Assembly (NCBI RefSeq): GCF_040372805.1
Contig: NZ_BAABWJ010000007.1
Location: forward strand, 124,001 to 188,000
Direction of reading: 5' to 3'
Origin: Pseudoteredinibacter isoporae_A
GTDB lineage: Bacteria > Pseudomonadota > Gammaproteobacteria > Pseudomonadales > Cellvibrionaceae
DNA: 64,000 nucleotides
The notes under the pieces are model-generated. The model had not been told where the DNA came from. It saw nothing but the letters and a program-made list of their open reading frames with translations, and did not search any database. Shown here piece after piece: positions 1 through 8,362 of this stretch. How positions within the stretch are numbered: the first letter of the stretch is position 1; each line of letters starts with the position of its first letter. The translations under genes were made by a program, and so were the position numbers.

Positions 1-238
1 CCCGCGGTGCCTTGCGAATTTTCATGACCTGGAGTTTGCTGAACCTTGGGTCATGCTTAAACAATTTATGCCAGGGCGGTTCAACATTGAGATGTATCTC
101 CGCGTTTTGAAAGTGGCGGCAAATATCTTCCATCACCGCCGAACAGACGACCAGATCGCCCATGCTGCCCCATCTCACGATGAGTATTTTTTTGATTTTT
201 TGAGCGTCTTCGCTAGCCGCAAACACCTTAGGCTCCAT
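1..238 (-). CDS. Glycosyltransferase family 9 (heptosyltransferase-like), N-terminal part, cut by window edge
   Basis: The first 79 codons of a minus-strand gene run off the left edge of the window. The reading starts at an ATG at 238 and gives MEPKVFAASEDAQ, then a basic linker and ILIVRWGSMGDLV. That block (hydrophobic strand, Arg, Gly-Ser-Met-Gly-Asp) is the usual N-terminal nucleotide-sugar loop of ADP-heptose:LPS heptosyltransferases and related GT9 enzymes. Its start overlaps the last 11 bases of the O-antigen ligase-like gene upstream, so the two are translationally coupled in one operon. Family members transfer heptose or other sugars to lipid A-core or similar glycans on the cytoplasmic face of the inner membrane. 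Only the N-terminal Rossmann half is visible, so the donor and acceptor cannot be assigned. The GT9 call is fairly secure; the sugar is not. Confidence 0.7.
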   Translation of the reverse strand, partial: MEPKVFAASEDAQKIKKILIVRWGSMGDLVVCSAVMEDICRHFQNAEIHLNVEPPWHKLFKHDPRFSKLQVMKIRKAPR

Positions 239-1568
239 TTATCTTTGCTTGGTCTGCATACGCATCTGGCTGTTGCTCGCGCCGCGTGTTCGCATCGGGG
301 TAAGCTCGGGAGATCATCCTCAGGAGCATGACGGCGACGACAATTGCGGCGATCATCCATGCCTGCCATAAACCATAACTGAAAGAATACGCACAAAGCC
401 CTATAAGAAACACACTGAAATAGGACAGGCTCAAACTCTCTCTTTTTCCTAGGCTGGCCAGGAGAGACTGGATAAAGAAGCCCGCGAGGAGCACACCAAT
501 CAAACCCAGTTCCAACCACAATTGCAGAGCAAAGTTATGCGGATGTGAGATTTGACTCTCCTGCATAAATTTGCCCTTTGAATCAAAGTCTTTAATTTCT
601 CGTGCGGCGTCTAAACCATGCCCCAGAATGGGTTTATTCATAGAATAACGGGCCACAAAATCATAAATTTCCAAACGTTGAGCTCCGTGGGCACCCGTGG
701 CACCGAAGAGGCTGCTCTGATCAATATCCTTAGCCACATATTGATAAGCCGGTGGCGCCGCAAAGGGCGCTGCCAACATGCCGATCACAATACAAATCCC
801 GCAAAAACGCAGAAACAGTGGCCCTAACACGCGCAGCAACAACGTACTCACCGCAATAACCACTACGGCCACCTTGGCGGTTTCCGAGGCGCTTTGCTGG
901 ATAAGCAGCAACAGGCTCAAGATGAAAATCGCTTGCAAGGCCTTAGCGTTCACCCCATCGAACACTGCACGAATGATCAACAAACTTGGAACCGCCATCA
1001 ACATCAATACGCTGACCGAGCGATTGACCAGATAAGCGCCAATGCTGTCATGGCTGTCCAGATTGAGGGCGTATAACGGATACCCTAAGAAGGATTCAAC
1101 AATATTGAAGAGGATTCCCAGAAAAACCGCGAGTGGTACCCAGGGCAAAAAGGCGCGTGAAACGGAAACATCAAAGCGAGTTACCAGCATCAAGCTGATA
1201 ACGGAGAGCACAAAGATGATCAGCAACCCAACGGTGCGTTTTACCGCAGCCTCGGGAAAATGGGTAAAAACATTGCTCAATCCCATGTACAGCAGGAATA
1301 GCACAACCGAGAAGCCCAACAATCGAAAACGCCCGCCGAACAGGCGTGAGACGTCCTTCCAACCGCCATCCTTAAAATAGATCCACAAGCCGGTCAGGCC
1401 AAATACAGCCGGCACGGCACCAATGGTTTTGGGCATATAGGCACTTAGCAGCAATACCAGCAACCAAAGGCCGGGCAATAATTTACTGCTCAGTGTGTGT
1501 TGTTGTACCAGAGCGGCTTTCAACTCTGGTTCTTTCAATGAATTCACCCGTACCCTACTTTCGTTCAA
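228..1568 (-). CDS. O-antigen ligase/polymerase family membrane protein (WaaL/Wzy_C type)
   Basis: The 446-residue protein has about ten to twelve hydrophobic segments and a large soluble loop around residues 260-340. The loop holds the signature of the Wzy_C/O-antigen ligase family: GHGLDAAREI followed by a conserved His in SHPHNFALQLWLELG. Known members either polymerise O-units or ligate undecaprenyl-linked glycans to lipid A-core at the periplasmic face of the inner membrane. Neighbouring GT9, two GT4 and ELM1-like genes on the same strand support a role in LPS or another surface glycan. Sequence alone does not separate ligase from polymerase. The start used is a TTG at 1568 with an AGAAG stretch upstream; GTG codons five to seven codons further in are alternatives. 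The 3' end overlaps the next gene by 11 bp. Confidence 0.75.
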   Translation of the reverse strand: MNESRVRVNSLKEPELKAALVQQHTLSSKLLPGLWLLVLLLSAYMPKTIGAVPAVFGLTGLWIYFKDGGWKDVSRLFGGRFRLLGFSVVLFLLYMGLSNVFTHFPEAAVKRTVGLLIIFVLSVISLMLVTRFDVSVSRAFLPWVPLAVFLGILFNIVESFLGYPLYALNLDSHDSIGAYLVNRSVSVLMLMAVPSLLIIRAVFDGVNAKALQAIFILSLLLLIQQSASETAKVAVVVIAVSTLLLRVLGPLFLRFCGICIVIGMLAAPFAAPPAYQYVAKDIDQSSLFGATGAHGAQRLEIYDFVARYSMNKPILGHGLDAAREIKDFDSKGKFMQESQISHPHNFALQLWLELGLIGVLLAGFFIQSLLASLGKRESLSLSYFSVFLIGLCAYSFSYGLWQAWMIAAIVVAVMLLRMISRAYPDANTRREQQPDAYADQAKINGA

Positions 1569-1610
1569 TTCTTCTATTGTTCATCTTATCGCGAATGCCA
1601 CCGCTTTCGC

Positions 1611-2645
1611 TCACATCTTAGCCTGGGCTGTGATCGATTCTAAAAAAGCAACCGTTTCCCGGGTCATATAAGCGACGTTCAACTGGCGCCTGGCCCGCTC
1701 AAAGAGTGCACTCAGATCGTCTTCATAGGCCTCGGGAGCGTTTAGAAAATGGGCCACTTTTTCCGCCAGTCCCCGGGCATCGCCCAGCGGAACCCTAAGG
1801 CTCGCTGGCAACATTTCCTTCGCAGCTGCCACCTCAGTGGAAAGAACAGGAACTCCGGCGCACAAAGCCTCAACCATCGAATAGGGGAAGCCCTCACGAT
1901 CAGAGCTGATGACCATAAAGTCCGCACCAGGCAATAGCATCGCAGCGTCTTTCACAAAGCCACAAAAATGGACATTACCGCTCTCAATCAATGGAGCCGC
2001 TTGCGCCTTCAGCGATGCCATCAAGGGGCCATCACCCAAAATCAACAAATCGGCCGGTATTCCTTCCCAGGCTTGCAGCAGCAAATCAACCCGCTTAACG
2101 TCAACCAAACGCACCAGCGCGACAGCAATCGGCCGTTCACCACTGGCGCCACTCAGGGTCAACAGCGTATCGCGAGCGCTGTCTCGGCTGAGTTGCGCAT
2201 CCAGCGCGACGCCATTGTACACGCAATGGGTGTTGGTATTGTTGACAACCGAACAGGCCCCTTGACTGACGCCGATGACGCCATCTAAGGATGAGAACAT
2301 CGCCGATTTGGATTTTTGATTGTGAATGGTGCCCACACAAGGCCGCGTCAAAAACCCCTTAATACGCGCCACCAGGCTGGCCGCTTTGTTCGCCTGAGCA
2401 TGAACGACATCGGGATTGATGTCGGAAATCAACCGATACAACTGCCACAAGAGCACAGGATTATTGCGACTGCGCCCCATATTCAAACTGTGTACCTGAA
2501 CTGCAGGTTCAAAACGGTCGGCGAAGTAAGGATCAACGATCACATGCACGTCGTGCCCGAGGCTGGCCATGGTATTGCACAAATCCAACATGTGCTTCTC
2601 GAGGCCGCCTTCACCGGTACTCGCCAGTATTTCACAAATTCTCAT
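1611..2645 (-). CDS. Glycosyltransferase family 4
   Basis: This 344-residue GT-B enzyme begins MRICEILAST-GEGGLEKH, the glycine-rich acceptor loop found near the N-terminus of GT4 enzymes. The C-terminal half has the donor-binding GDGPL (about residues 204-208) and an E-x7-E motif, E251 to E259 in DREGFPYSMVEAL. Such enzymes transfer a sugar from a nucleotide-sugar to a growing glycan in the cytoplasm with retention of configuration. It lies 2 bp from the next GT4 gene upstream and 42 bp from the O-antigen ligase-like gene, so it belongs to the same minus-strand glycan operon. The sugar and acceptor are unknown. The ATG at 2645 directly precedes the conserved N-terminal strand and needs no adjustment. 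Confidence 0.8.
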   Translation of the reverse strand: MRICEILASTGEGGLEKHMLDLCNTMASLGHDVHVIVDPYFADRFEPAVQVHSLNMGRSRNNPVLLWQLYRLISDINPDVVHAQANKAASLVARIKGFLTRPCVGTIHNQKSKSAMFSSLDGVIGVSQGACSVVNNTNTHCVYNGVALDAQLSRDSARDTLLTLSGASGERPIAVALVRLVDVKRVDLLLQAWEGIPADLLILGDGPLMASLKAQAAPLIESGNVHFCGFVKDAAMLLPGADFMVISSDREGFPYSMVEALCAGVPVLSTEVAAAKEMLPASLRVPLGDARGLAEKVAHFLNAPEAYEDDLSALFERARRQLNVAYMTRETVAFLESITAQAKM

Positions 2646-2647
2646 AG

Positions 2648-3766
2648 TTAACTCTGCGCTGTGCTCGCCAGTTCTTGGTAAATCGTCAGGGTTTGGGCCA
2701 GCATTTTACTCTTCAGGTAGCAATCGTTCTTTTTCGGTTTTTCCGGCTGATGCAGCAAAGCGTCGACTTTGCTGAGTAAAACGCTCTCGTCGAAACAGGG
2801 TACCCTCCCCATAGGGAAAAGGCTTTGCAACTGCTCTCCGACACCGCCATGGTCAAAGCCGACTACCGGCACCCCCATACTCAGGGCCTCGGTGGTCGTA
2901 CGACCAAAGGATTCAGGTTTACTCGATAAAGACAACACCATAGCCGATTGGCTGTAGATGTTTTTCATATCACCACGGCCGCCTGTAAAGGTCAGCTGAT
3001 CCTGCAGTCCCATTGCTTTGACCTGCTCAACCAATTCCTTCGCATACCCCTGGCGCTTCGGGTCCTCAGAACCCACCACAATGCCATGCACATCATCGAA
3101 ACGCTGCGACAGGGCCGCCATCAAGTTTAAAAAGTAACGATGCCCTTTCAAGCGTGTCAGCCGTCCGGGCAAGCAAATCAGGCGCTTGCCGGCAAACTGA
3201 GGAAACTCGTTCCGCCACTGGCTCAACCATTGCTCATCAGGACAGTAATCCCAGGGGTATTCCTCATCGCTGACACCACGATTCACAAGCCTCACCCGAG
3301 ACATATCCGTACGTGGATAGTTCTTGGCAATATACTCTTCCACCGTTTTTGACACGGCGATCACTCGCTCACCTCGACACATGATTTCGCTGTATGCCGA
3401 TACGGAATGCAAACCGTGCATAGTCGTCATAAATCGCGGCCGCTCATTCTCAGGCATCCCCCTCCAGGCCAGATACACAATCCAGGCCGGCATACGTGAG
3501 CGTACATGGACAACATCGGCCCGCTGCTCACGCAGCCAACGCCTCAAGGCCCAGATATGCCGGAAGCTCAAGGGGGATTTTTTACCGAGATCCCAACGTA
3601 TGTGTGTTGAGCCATCAGCTTCCAGAGACTCGACCATTGGGCCTCCGGCGGAAACCACCAACGACTCGTGTCCAGCCTGAACCAACGCCTTAGCGACCTC
3701 CAAAGTGCCGATTTCAACACCCCCACCACGCAGGCTTGGTAAAAATTGAATGACTTTCAATGTCAC
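2648..3766 (-). CDS. Glycosyltransferase family 4
   Basis: The 372-residue protein begins MTLKVIQFLPSL-RGGGVEIGTLE, a GT4 N-terminal glycine loop. It carries CLPGRLTRLKGH around residue 198 and an E-x7-E motif, E285 to E293 in SKPESFGRTTTEALSMG, which binds the nucleotide-sugar. It therefore looks like a complete cytoplasmic GT-B transferase for LPS core or another surface polysaccharide. Its start codon overlaps the stop of the ELM1-like gene by four bases (ATGA, 3763-3766), and its stop lies 2 bp before the next GT4. Order and coupling suggest the genes act on the same glycan. It is only distantly similar to its GT4 neighbour, so this is not a recent duplication. Confidence 0.8.
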   Translation of the reverse strand: MTLKVIQFLPSLRGGGVEIGTLEVAKALVQAGHESLVVSAGGPMVESLEADGSTHIRWDLGKKSPLSFRHIWALRRWLREQRADVVHVRSRMPAWIVYLAWRGMPENERPRFMTTMHGLHSVSAYSEIMCRGERVIAVSKTVEEYIAKNYPRTDMSRVRLVNRGVSDEEYPWDYCPDEQWLSQWRNEFPQFAGKRLICLPGRLTRLKGHRYFLNLMAALSQRFDDVHGIVVGSEDPKRQGYAKELVEQVKAMGLQDQLTFTGGRGDMKNIYSQSAMVLSLSSKPESFGRTTTEALSMGVPVVGFDHGGVGEQLQSLFPMGRVPCFDESVLLSKVDALLHQPEKPKKNDCYLKSKMLAQTLTIYQELASTAQS

Positions 3767-4746
3767 CGGGAAGCCACCTGATCAAAAATGGCGTATTGGT
3801 CGAGCAATATTCTGGCGACTTGATCCGCTTGGTTAAAAGGCTCTCTCTCGGCATCCGTGTTCCCCTGCGATTCAGCACTGGAAGCCGAACGGCTCCCCGC
3901 AGAAAGTTCACGTACTCTGCCCGCCTCAATCAATGTGCGCAGGCCTTTTGCCACTCGGCTGGTGGGCGGGCATTCAGCCAGAGAAAAAATCGACACCTGC
4001 GCTTCCGCAGTCAGGGCTTCATATACCATGGAAACGCTGTCCGGACTCACCCAACACTCTTTCGCCGAGGGAAGCTGTGTCGCCAACCACCCAGCGTCAA
4101 CGTCATCAGGCTTGAGTAATGTGACGGGTAAATTCAATGCATCCAATCGCTCATAAAAAGATTCCGGAGTGCGGCGTGAACTGATCAACAACCACTCTCT
4201 TTCGGCATCTTTGGCGCTCTGTTTGGCCAAGGCCTCTCCAATTTGCTGAAGAACCTGCTCGTCATTCCAATGGAAATGTTTGGACGGCCCACCAATCAAC
4301 ATCATGTTCAGGGTTTTGTTTTCTCCCCGGTAAACCACCGGATTCAGGGCACCTTCGGTCACAATCACCTTGTCAGTTACGGCCAGCTCGTCGTGAGCAG
4401 GAGCAATACAGACATCGAAACACCGAAGTGGAAAGCTGGGCTTCATCAACACCAGGGACTTGGCTTGATAGTGTTTCTTGGCAACGATCAAACTGCTGTG
4501 GCACGCGTGGCCGGCTGCCAATAGAACATCACAGTGCTCAGGCCAATGGCGGGGTGCGTTCGAGAAACCCAACCACAGCATCAGCGCCTGAACATGACTC
4601 AAAGGCTCAACAATATCGTGGTGAATTTGGGCATCTTGAAACTGTGGTAAATCAGCAATAGCCCTTCGCAAGGCATAGACCAAGCCCAAGCTTTGGTTTA
4701 AATGCCCCGGTTTTCCATCGCTGAAGATCAGTAGCTTGATGTCCAC
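3763..4746 (-). CDS. ELM1/GtrOC1-family putative glycosyltransferase
   Basis: The 327-residue protein begins MDIKLLIFSDGKPGHLNQSLG, the hallmark of the mitochondrial-fission ELM1 (DUF1022) family: SDGKPGH followed by a hydrophilic QSLGL. Later motifs include LIGGPSKHFHW and SPDSVSMVYEAL, which resemble the donor-site segments of GT-B folds. Bacterial members sit in LPS and outer-core loci and are thought to be nucleotide-sugar glycosyltransferases; that role is inferred, not proven. It is the first gene of the minus-strand glycan operon, begins with a GTG at 4746 and overlaps the following GT4 gene by 4 bp. A Ser/Glu-rich stretch near residues 285-305 looks like a flexible C-terminal linker. 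The family call is firm and the reaction uncertain. Confidence 0.75.
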   Translation of the reverse strand: MDIKLLIFSDGKPGHLNQSLGLVYALRRAIADLPQFQDAQIHHDIVEPLSHVQALMLWLGFSNAPRHWPEHCDVLLAAGHACHSSLIVAKKHYQAKSLVLMKPSFPLRCFDVCIAPAHDELAVTDKVIVTEGALNPVVYRGENKTLNMMLIGGPSKHFHWNDEQVLQQIGEALAKQSAKDAEREWLLISSRRTPESFYERLDALNLPVTLLKPDDVDAGWLATQLPSAKECWVSPDSVSMVYEALTAEAQVSIFSLAECPPTSRVAKGLRTLIEAGRVRELSAGSRSASSAESQGNTDAEREPFNQADQVARILLDQYAIFDQVASR

Positions 4747-4980
4747 TATTTATTTGGTGCCTATAGAGTCTGCCCCAAGGCTCCAAAGAGCACACAAGCT
4801 GGGAATACAACAGGTTTTGACAAAACCGCAAGAGTACCAAATTCAAGCCCAACTGACTAATTGCACTGTGTAACAGTTTGTTGAATTTCCAAACAGATAT
4901 CCCCCAGCAAAACCGTAAGAGCAGTCGATTTTGCCTATAGAAAAACTTATACTGCGGCTTTTGTTAAGCTTTGCGCCTAT
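4747..4980. promoter_or_regulatory. Divergent intergenic region between glycan operon and SGNH gene
   Basis: This 234-bp AT-rich region separates two divergent genes, so it should hold the promoter of the minus-strand glycan operon and that of the SGNH-like gene. I see no clear palindromic operator. I did not assign -35/-10 boxes with confidence. Confidence 0.4.
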
Positions 4981-5700
4981 ATGACAGACAATAAGAAGCT
5001 CGAGCTGCTGGCCATTGGGGATTGCAACACCGCCGGAGCCATCGAATACGGCACCCACTTTAACGCCCCCAAGCAGCTCTGCGAGAAGCTACAACGCCAG
5101 GATATTCCCTGCCAATTGCACAACTACGGCACTACCATGAGTACCTGCCGCGAAGGCCTGTGCATGTCCGATGACCACAAGCAAGCGGCCGATTGGATGT
5201 TGCTCAATTTTGGTTTGGTCGACGCCTGGATGACCAGTATTCCCCAGGTGTACATCAGCTATTATCCGGACAACCGACTCAAAAAATTCGCTCGAAAATT
5301 ACTGAAGTCCCTCAAGAAGCGTTTGCGTGGCGCAGCGCAAAAAGGCTGGGTGACGTCCGGCTTTGTCATTGAGCCTGATGAATACAAATCGAGCATGCGA
5401 GCCATTATCGATCAACAACGCCAGCAAAACCCGAATCTGAAAGTGCTGCTGTGGGGAAGTGCCCCTACCGACGATGAGGAGCGCAATGGCTGGCTGGCTC
5501 GCTACGATGGCTATCTGAGGGAGTTGGCGGGCGATGGCGATTTCTTTCTCGACACCGCCAACTTGATTAAAACGGCCATCGCTGATGGAGCGGAACGCGA
5601 TGAACTCTACGATGACAGCGTGCACCTTTCAGCCCAAGGCGCCAGCTTGGTAGCCAATGCGATGCTGGATATCATTGTGAACAGCGAGCGCAGCAACTGA
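4981..5700 (+). CDS. SGNH/GDSL-like hydrolase with Cys in place of nucleophilic Ser
   Basis: The 239-residue cytosolic-looking protein keeps the layout of an SGNH hydrolase: block I as AIGDCNTAG (residues 11-19), a Gly in HNYGTT (G50), LNFGLVDAW around residue 78 as a degenerate block III, and block V as D212-S-V-H215. In the family the block I serine is the nucleophile; here Cys15 occupies it. Block III normally reads GxND and here has Val for Asn. Family members are esterases or carbohydrate O-acetyl hydrolases/transferases. Position beside a surface-glycan operon hints at glycan modification, but the protein has no signal peptide. The enzyme could be Cys-dependent or inactive. The start is an ATG at 4981; the gene ends 13 bp before a strong terminator. 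Confidence 0.6.
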   Translation: MTDNKKLELLAIGDCNTAGAIEYGTHFNAPKQLCEKLQRQDIPCQLHNYGTTMSTCREGLCMSDDHKQAADWMLLNFGLVDAWMTSIPQVYISYYPDNRLKKFARKLLKSLKKRLRGAAQKGWVTSGFVIEPDEYKSSMRAIIDQQRQQNPNLKVLLWGSAPTDDEERNGWLARYDGYLRELAGDGDFFLDTANLIKTAIADGAERDELYDDSVHLSAQGASLVANAMLDIIVNSERSN

Positions 5701-5712
5701 TTCAATGCCTCG

Positions 5713-5756
5713 CGACCATAAAAAAAGCCCGCAATTGCGGGCTTTTTTTATGGTCG
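5713..5756. terminator. Bidirectional intrinsic terminator (perfect 22-bp inverted repeat)
   Basis: A perfect inverted repeat has a GC-rich core AAGCCCGCAA/TTGCGGGCTT flanked by A7 on one side and T7 on the other. It lies between the convergent SGNH and salicylyl-CoA hydroxylase genes and should terminate both. Confidence 0.92.
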
Positions 5757-5764
5757 ACCTTATA

Positions 5765-8137
5765 TCAAGCGTGCTTGAATTCGTCGGTTCGATCCGTTGC
5801 ATGACGCTTGGGCTTGGCCTTGCGTTGCAGTTCCAGCTGCTGTTCACGCGCCTTACCCTGCACTGAGTAGGCCTGGGCTTGACCGCTGAGATATTGCTTC
5901 TCCCACCCCTGGTCGACTTCGACACCGTAGCGGGCGGCTTCGTGACGCGTGAAGTATGGATTCCACAGATGAGGGCGGCCAATCGCCACAAGGTCCGCGC
6001 GTCGCGTATGCAAAATGGTGTTCACCTGACCACCATCGGTAATATTGCCCACCGCCATGGTGGCCAAGCCCGTCACATTGCGAATGGCTTCAGAGAATTG
6101 CACTTGGAACATACGACCATATGTGGGCTTCTGATCGGCAACCGTCTGGCCCGCCGACACATCGATCAAGTCACAACCAACCGCACTGAACGCTTTCGCA
6201 ATAGCAACCGTATCTTCTTCCGTGATACCACCCTCAACCCAATCACATGCCGAGATACGCACAGACATCGGCTTATTGGCCGGCCATACATCGCGAATGG
6301 CCGAGAACACTTCCAGCGGGAAACGCATACGGTTTTCAACGCTGCCGCCGTATTCATCACGGCGCTGATTGGTCAGCGGTGACAGGAAAGAAGCCAACAG
6401 ATAACCGTGGGCACAGTGTAATTCCAGCATATCAAAACCCGCACGATCGGCGCGGGCGGCTGCCTGAACAAAATCAGTCACAATGCGATCCATTCCTGCG
6501 CGATCCAGCTCGGCAGGCACCTGGGAAACACCATCAAAATAAGGCAGTGAAGAAGCCGACACCAAAGGCCAATTCGCGTCGTTGTCAGCGATCGGCATAT
6601 CCATTTTTTCCCAACCCAATTGAGTGGAGCCTTTGCGGCCAGCATGCCCGAGCTGCATACAAATTTTGGTGTCGGTATTGCCGTGTACAAAATCCACAAT
6701 GCGTTTCCACTGAGCCTCATGCTCATCGGTCCACATCCCCGGACACCCTTCCGTAATGCGTGCATCGGACGATGGACAGGTCATTTCGGTGTACATCAAT
6801 CCCATGCCACCGGTTGCACGACTGCTGTAGTGGATATAGTGCCACTCAGTGAGATTGCCGTCTTTATCGGCAGAGTACTGAGCCATTGGCGACATAACGA
6901 CGCGATTACGCAGCTCCAATTCACGTAACTTGTACGGCGTAAACATCGGTGTTGGGCGACTATCACGTACATCGACACCGGTTTCTTCGTAGTAGCGCTG
7001 ATACCATTCCGTATCGGCGGCGTTCACAAAACGTTCGTCACGTAAAATCAAATTGTCATAGGTCACCGACTTGGCGCGACACATCACCACCATGGCAAAC
7101 TGCATCGGGTCCATGTCCCAGGAACGATCCATATGTTCGAACCAGGCCAGAGAAACGTCCGCATTGTGCTGGACAATCTGTGCCGGTGTACGACGTAATT
7201 CGTCGTAACGTTTAAAACAGGCCTCGACACCTTCTTGATGTTTTTCCATTACTGCATCGTGCAGACCAATCGCACACTCCATGGCTAACTTGGTCCCGGA
7301 ACCGATGGAATAATGCGCCGACGCTTTAGCATCGCCCAAAATGGTAATGTTCTTGTGGTACCAGTTATTACAGAAAATGCGTGGGAACTGGCGCCACCAA
7401 CTGCGGTTAAGAATCAAGCCATGACCTTCCAGTTCTTCAGCGAAAATCGCTTCCAACTTGGCTCGGCTGTCTTCTTCATTCTGCTCTTCAAACTCGAACC
7501 CGTTCCAACACTCATCAGACATTTCGAAAATCCAGGTCGACATGCCAGGTTCGTATTGATAGGTATGCGCACAAATTAATCCGTGCTCGGTCTCTTTGAA
7601 GAAGTAGGTGAAATCTTTCAGCGGACGGGCGGACCCCATCCACACAAAACGGTTGGATTTAATTTCCGTTGTTGGGTTAAAGCCTTCTTTAAAGTATTCG
7701 CGGGTTGCCGAGGCAATCCCATCCGAGGCCAGAATCAAATCGGAATCAGCAAAGCGGGTTTCGTATTCAGAAGGGTCGATTCGGGCTTCAAAGTGCATTT
7801 TGATGCCCAATTCCTGACAACGGCCTTGCAAGAGATTCAGCAAGCTGACACGAGAGGTGCCGCAGAAGCCATTACCGGAGCAACGGATCTTTTCACCTTT
7901 ATAGCTGATTACGATATCGTCCCAATAGGCAAAGTCATCACGAATGCGCTCATAGGACTCAGGATCGCGAGACAGGAATTCATCCAGAGTATCGTCTGAG
8001 AACACCACACCGAAACCAAAGGTGTCGTCACATTTATTCTGCTCGTAAATCTCAATATCCCAATCTGGCTGCGCTTTCTTGGTAAGCAGCGCAAAGTACA
8101 TTCCGCCAGGTCCACCGCCGATCACTGTAATTTTCAT
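5765..8137 (-). CDS. Bifunctional salicylyl-CoA 5-hydroxylase-like FAD monooxygenase / Old Yellow Enzyme fusion
   Basis: This is a two-domain flavoenzyme of about 790 residues. The first ~395 residues form an FAD aromatic hydroxylase (VIGGGPGGMYFA near the N-terminus; ILGDAKASAHYSIGSG, the second FAD motif, near residue 265). The remainder is an Old Yellow Enzyme barrel starting at FTPYKLRELELRNRVVMSPM, with LGHAGRKG, a substrate-binding HCAHGYL and RRDEYGGS. The same fusion occurs in 2-aminobenzoyl-CoA monooxygenase/reductase and in proteins annotated salicylyl-CoA 5-hydroxylase, which hydroxylate a CoA-activated aromatic and may then reduce the ring. The start chosen is the ATG at 8137: it follows AGAAGGGG by 8 bp and precedes the first beta strand. 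A longer reading to 8242 would run up to the edge of the divergent MarR operator. Substrate identity is inferred from the family only. Confidence 0.8.
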   Translation of the reverse strand: MKITVIGGGPGGMYFALLTKKAQPDWDIEIYEQNKCDDTFGFGVVFSDDTLDEFLSRDPESYERIRDDFAYWDDIVISYKGEKIRCSGNGFCGTSRVSLLNLLQGRCQELGIKMHFEARIDPSEYETRFADSDLILASDGIASATREYFKEGFNPTTEIKSNRFVWMGSARPLKDFTYFFKETEHGLICAHTYQYEPGMSTWIFEMSDECWNGFEFEEQNEEDSRAKLEAIFAEELEGHGLILNRSWWRQFPRIFCNNWYHKNITILGDAKASAHYSIGSGTKLAMECAIGLHDAVMEKHQEGVEACFKRYDELRRTPAQIVQHNADVSLAWFEHMDRSWDMDPMQFAMVVMCRAKSVTYDNLILRDERFVNAADTEWYQRYYEETGVDVRDSRPTPMFTPYKLRELELRNRVVMSPMAQYSADKDGNLTEWHYIHYSSRATGGMGLMYTEMTCPSSDARITEGCPGMWTDEHEAQWKRIVDFVHGNTDTKICMQLGHAGRKGSTQLGWEKMDMPIADNDANWPLVSASSLPYFDGVSQVPAELDRAGMDRIVTDFVQAAARADRAGFDMLELHCAHGYLLASFLSPLTNQRRDEYGGSVENRMRFPLEVFSAIRDVWPANKPMSVRISACDWVEGGITEEDTVAIAKAFSAVGCDLIDVSAGQTVADQKPTYGRMFQVQFSEAIRNVTGLATMAVGNITDGGQVNTILHTRRADLVAIGRPHLWNPYFTRHEAARYGVEVDQGWEKQYLSGQAQAYSVQGKAREQQLELQRKAKPKRHATDRTDEFKHA

Positions 8138-8242
8138 GGCCATAACCCCTTCTTTTGCAAGCATTGATCTGATGTTGAGGCCCTGCGCTGAGCCGTTGTT
8201 GGCGCCCATCCCAAGACCTAATATCACTGAATATGGATGCAA

Positions 8243-8264
8243 TATATATTACACGTAATATATA
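8243..8264. promoter_or_regulatory. Perfect palindrome, probable MarR operator
   Basis: Two perfect 10-bp arms (TATATATTAC and GTAATATATA) are separated by AC. The element lies 106 bp upstream of the flavoenzyme start and 99 bp upstream of the divergent MarR start. Size, symmetry and place fit a MarR dimer site controlling both genes. Its ligand, perhaps an aromatic acyl-CoA, is a guess. Confidence 0.75.
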
Positions 8265-8362
8265 AACAAGTCATATTTTGCCCTGGAGAATAATTACCCT
8301 TAAAATACTGCCCCAGGCGCCTACAAAAACAACAGCAATGGCGAAACAGGAAGTACGACTTG

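Noticed and set aside
2648..3766. Recent tandem duplication of the two GT4 genes
   Set aside because: Apart from the E-x7-E and loop motifs the two proteins share little sequence, so they are old paralogs at most.
8143..8242. Long N-terminal extension of the salicylyl-CoA hydroxylase/OYE gene
   Set aside because: The extra 35 residues are not part of the FAD fold, and the frame runs up to the edge of the perfect MarR palindrome; the ATG at 8137 has the better ribosome site.
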